A program made the position numbers and the translations under genes. A stretch of DNA of 64,000 nt from Flaccisagitta enflata (lineage: Eukaryota > Chaetognatha > Sagittoidea > Aphragmophora). Shown here piece after piece: positions 10,823-20,084 of the stretch. The notes below the pieces were generated by a model. The model did not search any database. It worked only from the letters and a program-made list of their open reading frames with translations, and was not told where the DNA came from. The DNA is taken from the NCBI GenBank assembly GCA_965153355.1, contig OZ231126.1, positions 67,580,001 to 67,644,000 of the forward strand, read 5' to 3'. Position 1 is the stretch's first letter, and each line of letters starts with the position of its first letter.

Positions 10823-13800
10823 ACTGTTAGGAATAGGCCCGGCCGTGGGCGGCGACCAACGGCAGATTATGGCACTCTCTTAGGAGCCTTGCTACTTTGT
10901 TTTCTGAACCAAAACTGGTGCAGAGACCCCCAAAAGGCCAAGAAATGGTTTGATTACCAGAAAAAAGCCAAAGTGGCCCTAGATTACATCTAAATGTACA
11001 TTTTTTTTACTTGCTTATGCTATCAACACCCATAAGAAGAAATATAAAGAAAAAGTGTTGAGTTTGACTAGAATTGATTTTAAAAATTCCTGACCGCGTA
11101 GAAGTTTCTCCAAAGTGGCTAAATCATCTCTAACATCAATTCTAAGCATAATCAAGCCCTTTTTTGAACCTCAAATAACCTATTTACTCTGTATTTGATG
11201 AATTTTAACAGCCAGAACTGCATAATAGAATCGCATATTTTACACTAGTTAAGCTCAAAATCCTCAAAAATCTGTTTTTGACTCAACAAATTGTTATTTT
11301 ATTGCATCAGCAATAGCCTTCCAATGGAGATCCACAAAAAAATCAACTCAAGCTCAAATCCTTGCCCTCCAAGGAAAAAACACATATACTCACCTGGTCT
11401 CTGCTCGCTTCCTAACATCCTAAGAAGAATTTTCGCAACAAAACAACAAAAAAGTTGAACATTGATCTTTTATTATCTGCTAATGGAGAATAGTTTTTGA
11501 GGAAAATCAGTGCTTATTTGAAAGATCTTTTTGAGTACTTTCATCTGAAAAAAAGAGCTAACTACTATCTCTCTCCAATAAAAAGCTATTGGCTCTCAAA
11601 GATGACACCTTCTTGAAGCCTCCAATTTTCAAGATTGTCAAAAAATGGCTCTAATGGGCCGATTTCAAGCCCTAAAATACCTCAAAGCATTTAGTTTTTG
11701 GCCCAAATTTGATTTTTTATCACAGGGGAGAATTAGAAATAGCTAATTCCATTGATGAATGAGCGAAAAATCAAGAAATTCATATTTTGATTAATTTTCC
11801 CTCTAATAAGACTGTTAGGAATAGGCCCGGCCGTGGGCGGCGACCAACGGCAGATTATGGCACTCTCTTAGGAGCCTTGCTACTTTGTTTTCTGAACCAA
11901 AACTGGAGAGACCCCAAAGGCCAAGAAACGGTTTGATTACCAGCAAAAGCTAAAATTCTAGATTACATCTAAATGTACATTTTACTTGTTTATGCTATCA
12001 ACAACCATAAGAATAGGGCTGATAAAGAAAGTGCTGAGTTTGACTAAATTGATTTTAAAATTCCTGGCCGCGTAGAAGTTTCTCCAAAGTGGCTAAATCA
12101 TCTCTAACATCAATTCTAAGCATAATCAAGCCCTTTTTTGAACCTCAAATAACCTATTTACTCTGTATTTGATGAATTTTAACAGCCAGAACTGCATAAT
12201 AGAATCGCATATTTTACACTAGTTAAGCTCAAAATCCTCAAAAATCTGTTTTTGACTCAACAAATTGTTATTTTATTGCATCAGCAATAGCCTTCCAATG
12301 AAGATCCACAAAAAAAATCAACTCAATAGCTCAAATCCTTTGCCCTCCAAGGAAAAAACACATATACTCAAATCTGGTCTCTGCTCGCTTCCTAACATCC
12401 TTATAAGAAGCAACCCTGTACTCAGTTAACTTTGTTAGGTCATTATCTGCTAATGGAGAATAGTTTTTGAGGAAAATCAGTGCTTATTTGAAAGATCTTT
12501 TTGAGTACTCTCATCTGAAAAAAAGAGCTAACTACTATCTCTCTCCAATAAAAAGCTATTGGCTCTCAAAGATGACACCTTCTTGAAGCCTCCAATTTTC
12601 AAGATTGTCAAAAAATGGCTCTAATGGGCCGATTTCAAGCCCTAAAATACCTCAAAGCATTTAGTTTTTGGCCCAAATTTGATTTTTCATCACAGGGGAG
12701 AATTAGAAATAGCTAATTCCATTGATGAATGAGCGAAAAATCAAGAAATTCATATTTTGATTAATTTTCCCTCTAATAAGACTGTTAGGACAGGGCCTCG
12801 GCCGTGGGCGTTACCAACGGCAGATTATGCAGCACTTCTTAGAGCCTTGCTACTTTGTTTTCTGAACCAAAACTGGTGCAGAGACCCCCAAAAGGCCAAG
12901 AAACGGTTTGATTACCAGAAAAAAGCCAAAGTGGCCCTAGATTACATCTAAATGTACATTTTTTTTACTTGCTTATGCTATCAACACCCATAAGAAGAAA
13001 TATAAAGAAAAAGTGTTGAGTTTGACTAGAATTGATTTTAAAAATTCCTGACCGCGTAGAAGTTTCTCCAAAGTGGCTAAATCATCTCTAACATCAATTC
13101 TAAGCATAATGCTTCCTTTTTGAACTCAAATAACCTATTTACTCTGTATTTGATGAATTTTAACAGCCAGAACTGCATAATAGAATCGCATATTTTACAC
13201 TAGTTAAGCTCAAAATCCTCAAAAATCTGTTTTTGACTCAACAAATTGTTATTTTATTGCATCAGCAATAGCCTTCCAATGAAGATCCACAAAAAAAATC
13301 AACTCAATAGCTCAAATCCTTTGCCCTCCAAGGAAAAAACACATATACTCAAATCTGGTCTCTGCTCGCTTCCTAACATCCTTATAAGAAGCAACCCTGT
13401 ACTCAGTTAACTTTGTTAGGTCATTATCTGCTAATGGAGAATAGTTTTTGAGGAAAATCAGTGCTTATTTGAAAGATCTTTTTGAGTACTCTCATCTGAA
13501 AAAAAGAGCTAACTACTATCTCTCTCCAATAAAAAGCTATTGGCTCTCAAAGATGACACCTTCTTGAAGCCTCCAATTTTCAAGATTGTCAAAAAATGGC
13601 TCTAATGGGCCGATTTCAAGCCCTAAAATACCTCAAAGCATTTAGTTTTTGGCCCAAATTTGATTTTTTATCACAGGGGAGAATTAGAAATAGCTAATTC
13701 CATTGATAAATGAGCGAAAAATCAAGAAATTCATATTTTGATTAATTTTCCCTCTAATAAGACTGTTAGGAATAGGCCCGGCCGTGGGCGGCGACCAACG

Positions 13801-16322
13801 GCAGATTATGGCACTCTCTTAGGAGCCTTGCTACTTTGTTTTCTGAACCAAAACTGGTGCAGAGACCCCCAAAAGGCCAAGAAATGGTTTGATTACCAGA
13901 AAAAAGCCAAAGTGACCCTAGATTACATCTGAATGTACATTTTTTAGTCTTGCTTATGCTATCAACACCCATAAGTAGAAATATAAAGAAAAAGTGTTGA
14001 GTTTGACTAAAATTGCTTTTAAAAATTCCTGACCGCGTAGAAGTTTCTCCAAAGTGGCTAAATCATCTCTAACATCACTTCTAAGCATAATTTAGCCCTT
14101 TTTGGAACCTCAAATAACCTATTTACTCTGTATTTGATGAATTTTAACAGCCAGAACCGCATAATAGAATCGCATATTTTACACTAGTTAGGCTCAAAAT
14201 CCTCAAAAATCTGTTTTTGACTCAACAAATTGTTATTTTATTGCATCAGCAATAGCCCTCAATGAAGACTCAAAAAAAATCAACTCAATAGCCTCAAACT
14301 TGCCTCTAAGGAAAAACACATATACTCAAATCTGGTCTTCGTCAGTTTCTAACATCCTTATAAGAAGCAACTGTACTCAGTTAACTTTTGTTAGGCTGGG
14401 AATATTCAGCTAATGGAGAATAGTTTTTGAGGAAATCAGTGCTTATTTGAAAGATCTTTTTGAGTACTCTCATCTGAAAAAAAGAGCTAACTACTATCTC
14501 TCTCCAATAAAAAGCTATTGGCTCTCAAAGATGACACCTTCTTGAAGCCTCCAATTTTCAAGATTGTCAAAAAATGGCTCTAATGGGCCGATTTCAAGCC
14601 CTAAAATACCTCAAAGCATTTAGTTTTTGGCCCAAATTTGATTTTTCATCACAGGGGAGAATTAGAAATAGCTAATTCCATTGATGAATGAGCGAAAAAT
14701 CAAGAAATTCATATTTTGATTAATTTTCCCTCTAATAAGACTGTTAGGACCAGGTCTGGGCCGTGGGCGGCACTGACCCAGATTACAGGCACTCTGAGCC
14801 TTGCTACTTTGTTTTCTGAACCAAAACTGGTGCAGAGACCCCCAAAAGGCCAAGAAATGGGTTGATTACCACAGAAAAAAGCCAAAGTGGCCCTAGATTA
14901 CATCTAAATGTACATATTTTTACTTGGTTATGCTATCAACAACCATAAGAAGAAATATAAAAGAAAAAGTGTTGAGTTTGACTAAATGACGGGAAAATTC
15001 CTGACCGCGTAGAAGTTTCTCCAAAGTGGCTAAATCATCTCTACCATCAATTCTAAGCATAATCAAGCCCTTTTTTGAACCTCAAATAACCTATTTACTC
15101 TGTATTTGATGAATTTTAACAGCCAGAACTGCATAATAGAATCGCATATTTTACACTAGTTAAGCTCAAAATCTGTTTTTGACTAATAAATTGCAAGATT
15201 TTATTGCATCAGCACAGCTCCTCCAATGAAGATCCACAAAAATCAACTCAATAGCTCAAATCTCGCCTCAAGAAAACACTATACTCAAATCTGTCTCTGC
15301 TCGCTTCCTAACATCCTTATAAGAAGCAATCCCTGTACTCAGTTAACTTTGTTGGGTCATTATCAAGGTGTATGCTTTGAATGTCTCAGAGGAAAAAATA
15401 TTCAGTATCATTCTTTTTTAGGTCAATCTGCTAATGAGAAAGTTTTTGAGAAAACAGGCAATTTCAAAGATCTTTTTGAGTACTTCACTGAAAAAAAAGA
15501 GCAACTACTATCTCTCTCCAATAAAGCTATTGGCTCTCAAGATAACACCTTCCCGCCTAACTCAAGATTGTCGTAATGGCTCTAATGCCGTCAAGCCCCA
15601 AAATACCTCAAAGCATTTATTTTTTGCCTCAAATTTGATTTTTTATCACAGGGGAGAATTCAGAAATAGCTTTCCATTGATTGACGAAAAATCAAGAAAT
15701 TCATTTTGATTAATTTTCCCTCTAATAAGACTGTTAGGAATAGGCCCGGCCGTGGGCGGCAATCAACGGCAGATTATGGCACTTAGGAGCCTTGCTATTT
15801 TGTTTTCTAACCAAAACTGGTAGAGACCCCAAAAGGCCAAGAAAATTTGATTACAGAAAAAAGCCAAAGTGGCCCTAGATTAATCAATGTACATTTTTTT
15901 TACTTGCTTATGCTATCAACACCCATAAGAAGAAATATAAAGAAAAAGTGTTGAGTTTGACTAAAATTGATTTTAAAAATTCCTGACCGCGTAGAAGTTT
16001 CTCCAAAGTGGCTAAATCATCTCTAACATCAATTCTAAGCATAATCAAGCCCTTTTTTGAACCTCAAATAACCTATTTACTCTGTATTTGATGAATTTTA
16101 ACAGCCAGAACTGCATATTAGAATCGCATATTTTACACTAGTTAAGCTCAAAATCCTCAAAAATCTGTTTTTGACTCAACAAATTGTTATTTTATTGCAT
16201 CAGCATTAGCCTTCCAATGAAGATCCACAAAAAAAATCAACTCAATAGCTCAAATCCTTTGCCCTCCAAGGAAAAAACACATATACTCAAATCTGGTCTC
16301 TGCTCGCTTCCTAACATCCTTT
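10822..16322 (+). repeat. Tandem array of a ~980-bp unit, 5.6 copies
   Basis: Units start with GACTGTTAGG at 10822, 11810, 12780, 13761, 14739 and 15729 (spacings 988, 970, 981, 978 and 990); the last stops near CTAACATCC at about 16320. Copies are highly similar, but copies 5 and 6 carry many small deletions. The unit is AT-rich with one GC-rich patch after the start (GGCCCGGCCGTGGGCGGC). No long conserved frame spans units, so this looks like satellite DNA rather than a gene family. Confidence 0.92.
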
Positions 16323-16408
16323 AGCGCCAAGAAGATAGTGCGTGTCTTTTGTTTGTTTCCTCGAACAAAAGATTCACTTTGCGTGCCCTTGTATCTAATT
16401 TTTTTCAA

Positions 16409-16656
16409 TTTTTAGTCGCGTGCTACGCGACTCGAAAAGCCACTTTTCGGTCGATCGATCGGTCCGTCGGTCCGTCACAAAACTGTTTTAAAGGCTTCTA
16501 AATGCGTTCTTGATATTTCTGAATAGTAAAGAAGGAATTTTGAGGAGTAGGCAGCCATTCCAAATATCTTTTTGAAAAAAAAATTGTTTGTTTGTTTGTC
16601 TGCCTGCCTTTTTTTGAGAGTGCCGACGCACGCGACTTAGGTCTAATGACCTTGTT
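16409..16656 (+). mobile_element. HINE-like element with alternative 3' hairpin
   Basis: AGTCGCGTGC (16414-16423) pairs exactly with GCACGCGACT (16628-16637). A (GGTC/CGAT/CGGT)n stretch follows the 5' hairpin. The 3' end is AGGTC-TAAT-GACCT (16639-16652) followed by TTGTT-like sequence, unrelated to the usual GGCCG hairpin. Confidence 0.75.
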
Positions 16657-17494
16657 AATGAATGTGTCTAGTTGAAAGAATTTTTACTTCTTGTCCGTTA
16701 ATACTTGTGCAATTTTCAATAAGTTTTTGTCCGTTCTTTCTCAAGACTGCTATTCTCACTTTTCTTTCCATTCGTTTGGAGACGTTCTTTTTATTATATC
16801 CCAATTTGTTTCTGGGTCATATTTATCTAGCGATGACTTCAGACCGACGGACGGACCAGTACACCAACTTTCAATCACGTGCTTGCGACTTAAAAGCGAG
16901 TCTAATGCAATGTGCGAGTCCTACCTTCTAGCAGGGCAACAATGTGATTGAAATTGAAAGAGAGAATACGCCATCAAAATTTTATCACAGTCGACGTCGC
17001 AAAAGAAATATGAAGAAATATGAGTACGTAAATATACGCAACAGAAGGCAAATCAAAGACAACTGAAAAAGAGGGGGGGGGGACTGAACGCATGGAAGAT
17101 ATTTGGTAATTTATATATCGCCGTCAATGTTTGCAGCGGAGCAAAGGAGCAGACTTCGCTCTAGCAACATGGCACCAATTTCACGCTGTTAAGTAACCGA
17201 CAGTCGCTCAAAGAAGTGTCTCTTCAGATGTGGGTCGGCGACGCGTAAATTGTTTGAGTTTTTACCATTTCTAGCAAATTGGCGGCGGCATGTTCCTCAC
17301 ACAGCCTAAAAGTTGTGACCGGAATTGCGCGGGAGGGGAATCAGTAACTGCTCGCCGATCGCCACGACTAAGCACTGTGCTCCGTAGTTTTAAAAGCGGT
17401 TGGTCCGATAGATATGAATGGACCGACAGAACGCCTTGAATTTCGCGCACGCGAGCAATAACAAAGTTCTTATCAAAATGGTTACAATACTTAC
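16657..17494. other. CpG-containing stretch, no gene assigned
   Basis: 16,830-16,890 has GACCGACGGACGGACC and CACGTGCTTGCGACT words, likely a decayed HINE-like piece. 17,100-17,400 is richer in CpG than its surroundings and could be a promoter, but nothing proves it. Confidence 0.35.
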
Positions 17495-17700
17495 ATGTAA
17501 CTGTGCAATTTGTGTTATTGGAATCGAGAGCTGCAATTGCTGAAACTGTTCATTTGTTCTTTGAGTGGAAATATCGTCTTGGCCCTCAGAGAGACGAGAT
17601 TGCGCACTGAAGGTCGAAACACTGACAAAAGAGCCTAAAATTTTATGTCCAAAATCGCCCGTTTTGGTCCCTCCCACTTTGCTCCTTGACAATCTCAAAT
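17495..17700 (-). CDS. Possible minus-strand coding exon
   Basis: An open minus-strand frame includes GTKTGDFGHKILGSFVSVST and ends ITQIAQLH, followed by a near-ideal donor TTACAT|GTAAGT (boundary 17495/17494). There is no in-frame ATG and the acceptor side lacks a good pyrimidine tract. The left end of a MITE sits 40 bp upstream. Product unknown; this could be an exon or chance. Confidence 0.3.
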
Positions 17701-18499
17701 TCAATCTCAATTTCTAATAGTAGTTAACTAGTAGGGTCTAACTATCTAGGAAATAAATATACGGACAGCTGAAGTAAAGTTAGCCTTTTTACTCACTGAA
17801 TGAAATATTTGATCACATAAATCAATATTTAGTCATTTTATGGTATTTTGATCTATTATGTGCTTCTGTTTAGATTTTTTTATGGGATTGATCCAGAATT
17901 TTTCAACTAAAACAAGCGTGTCCTTAATTTCTCTTAAAGTAACAAAAAAATCATTAAATCAGTACTGTTTTCTTATGATGTTGGATCATTTCAGAGCAAT
18001 ACGTTTAAAATCAGCCTTCAAATTTTTCAATTATCAATGAATTTGATCTAATGAGGCAAAGCAGTGTGATTTTGGTTAATCCATTTGAATTTGAGAGCTC
18101 ATTCAATGTGGATTGTTCATTCATGATTTGAACTTAAATCCTCTAATGTAAAATGACAGAACTTCTTTAAAATGCTGCCATTTGAAAACGGATTGAGCCA
18201 CTGAGATGTGCTTGGTCTTGAATGGAAGATTTTTTGTGATAGTTTGTTGATCTGCTTTCATTTTTGTCCCCGACAAACAGTTTTCCTCGGTGGACTATGA
18301 GATAGCCTGTTTGTGCTAGTCTGTCTGTCTGTCTGTCTGTGTGTCTGTCTAGAACCTTCTCATATCTTTTGATCCAGACTTCAGAAGTTCATGAAACTTT
18401 ACCAGTGTTATTATTATGTCAATGGGAGCTTGTGTACCAATTTTCAAAAGAATTCATAAACTTTTACTACCCTTTGCCTATTATTTTTGTAGTAATATT

Positions 18500-18900
18500 T
18501 AGCTGGGACTTAAGTGGTTTACATAGGTAGAGGGTAGTAAAGGTTTATGAATTTTTTTTTAATTTAGTATACAAGCAGAGGGCAGTAAATAAACAACCCC
18601 TGCAAAATTCGAATTATATCTGAAGTCTGGTTTATGAGATATTAGCTTATTAATGTAGTAGTATGTTGCTAGGACTTAGGCAATTTACATAGGCAAGGGG
18701 TAGTAAAGGTATGTGAATTTTTTTTTCAAATTTGGTACACAAGTAAAGGATATTAATTGAACTGCCCCTGCAAAATTCAAATTAAATCTAAAGTCTGGTT
18801 TATAAGATATTAGCTTATTAATGTAGTAATATGTTACTAGGACTTAGGCGATTTGTATAGAGGATTGGAGTTGATGAAAACTTTTACTTGCTCATTTATT
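18500..18900 (+). repeat. Tandem ~165-bp repeat, two copies
   Basis: A block containing CCCCTGCAAAATTC, AAGTCTGGTTTATGAGATA and ACTAGGACTTAGG occurs near 18530-18700 and 18710-18860. A third copy lies at 55,075-55,190. In both places it precedes a minisatellite. Confidence 0.75.
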
Positions 18901-18910
18901 TTCTTTAAGT

Positions 18911-19135
18911 TTGCCATCATGGATTTCAGGATTCATCTTCAACTACTGTCATCATCTTCAGCTAATGTCATCATCTTCAGCTACTGTCATCACCTTCAAC
19001 TACTGTCATCATCTTCAACTACTGTCATCATCTTCAACTACTGTCATCATCTTCAACTACTGTCATCATCTTCAACTACTGTCATCATCTTCAACTACTG
19101 TCATCATCTCCAACTACTGTCATCATCTTCAACTT
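18911..19135 (+). repeat. 18-bp minisatellite (CATCTTCAACTACTGTCAT)
   Basis: About 11 units follow a seed GCCATCATGGATTTCAGG. Poly-T/A stretches follow, then a second array. All frames are open only because the unit length is a multiple of three. Confidence 0.9.
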
Positions 19136-19223
19136 TGAAAAAAAAATTTTTGAAAATTTTTTTTGAAAATTTTTTTTGAATTTTTTTTTTAAACTTTTTT
19201 TTTAAATTTTTTTCTTTAAGTTT

Positions 19224-19389
19224 GCCATCATGGATTTCAGGATTCATCTTCAGCTACTGTCATCATCTTCAGCTACTGTCATCATCTTCAGCTACTGTCA
19301 TCATCTTCAACTACTGTCATCATCTTCAACTACTGTCATCATCTTCAACTACTGTCATCTTCATCTACTGTCATCATCTTCATCTACTA
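19224..19389 (+). repeat. Second copy of the 18-bp minisatellite
   Basis: It starts with the same seed GCCATCATGGATTTCAGG as 18,918 and carries about 8 units. It ends at the T-run of a HINE-like element. Confidence 0.9.
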
Positions 19390-19391
19390 AA

Positions 19392-19572
19392 TTTTTAGTC
19401 GCGTGCACGCGACTCTACAACCCGCTTTGTCCGTTGGTCGGTCGGTCACACTCCTTTTTTTTATGATTTTATTTCTTTGAAATCACTGCTCCTGCCAAAA
19501 TGGTCTGAAGACCTCAAAAATGGCCTCTGCCCACCCGCACGCGACTTTGGTAGCCGTGTATCCGGCCTTGTT
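19392..19572 (+). mobile_element. HINE-like element, AGTC type
   Basis: AGTCGCGTGC near the start is matched exactly by GCACGCGACT near the end. It has (GGTY)n, CTCCTGCC, and the GCCG-TGTATC-CGGC hairpin followed by TTGTT. It borders the minisatellite on the left and A/T homopolymer runs on the right. Confidence 0.8.
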
Positions 19573-19740
19573 TAAAGAAATTTAAAAAAAAAATTTTGAA
19601 ATTTTTTTTGAAATTTTTTTTTGAAATTTTTTTGAAATTTTTTGAAATTTTTTTTGAAATTTTTTTTTTGAAAATTTTTTTTGAAAAAAATTTTTTTTTG
19701 AAAAATTTTTTCGAAAAATTTTTGAACATTTTTTTTCTTT
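19573..19740 (+). repeat. A/T homopolymer-rich repeat (GAAATTTTTTTT)n
   Basis: Repeated GAAATTTTTTTT-like units. The Lys/Phe-rich frames across it are meaningless. Confidence 0.8.
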
Positions 19741-19869
19741 GATTTTTGTTGTCATTATCATTCATTGTTGTTATCATCATCATCATCCACTATTTTTATC
19801 ATTATCAAGTTTTGTCATCATTAAAACAATACTGAATATTTTTTTTTTTTTTGAAATTGCTGTTTTGTC

Positions 19870-19957
19870 GTGTATCTCATCGAGTTGCGTTTACGCAACG
19901 AGAAAGCTTCAAAAATTACAGTCCCCCGTCGGGGACTTTAATTTTGAAGCTTTTTTT
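19870..19957 (+). repeat. Double stem-loop repeat, copy 1
   Basis: Stem 1 is GTTGCG-TTTA-CGCAAC (19884-19899). Stem 2 is long: GCTTCAAAAATTACAGTCCC pairs with the matching 3' side up to GAAGC, followed by seven T. Copy 2 at 56876-56959 changes stem 1 to GTCGCG/CGCGAC, keeping the pairing. Confidence 0.7.
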
Positions 19958-20084
19958 ATCAGATATTAAGGTTTAGGTAATACAATCATGGTTAGGTGTC
20001 CGTACATCTGGCCTCAATTCATTCAAGTCCAAGATTGGATACGCAAACCTAAGTCAAAGGCTTAGCTCTTCTTCATTTCTTTTT

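Larger units (their letters stand above)
17741..20004. mobile_element. MITE left part, split by a LINE
   Basis: The left end ACTATCTAGGAAATAAATAT (17741-17760) continues to ACGGACAGCTG. The matching right end is cut: GGTTAGGTGTCCGTA (19990-20004) is followed by the LINE, and TATATTTATTTCCTAGATAG resumes at 23126. The intact relative is at 60404-61011. The interior has collected tandem repeats, a HINE-like element and a double stem-loop. Confidence 0.6.

Noticed and set aside
12757-13932. Conserved small frames (MINFPSNKTVR...) in the tandem array
   Set aside because: They occur in only some units, differ by frameshifts and end at random; similarity reflects satellite homogenisation.
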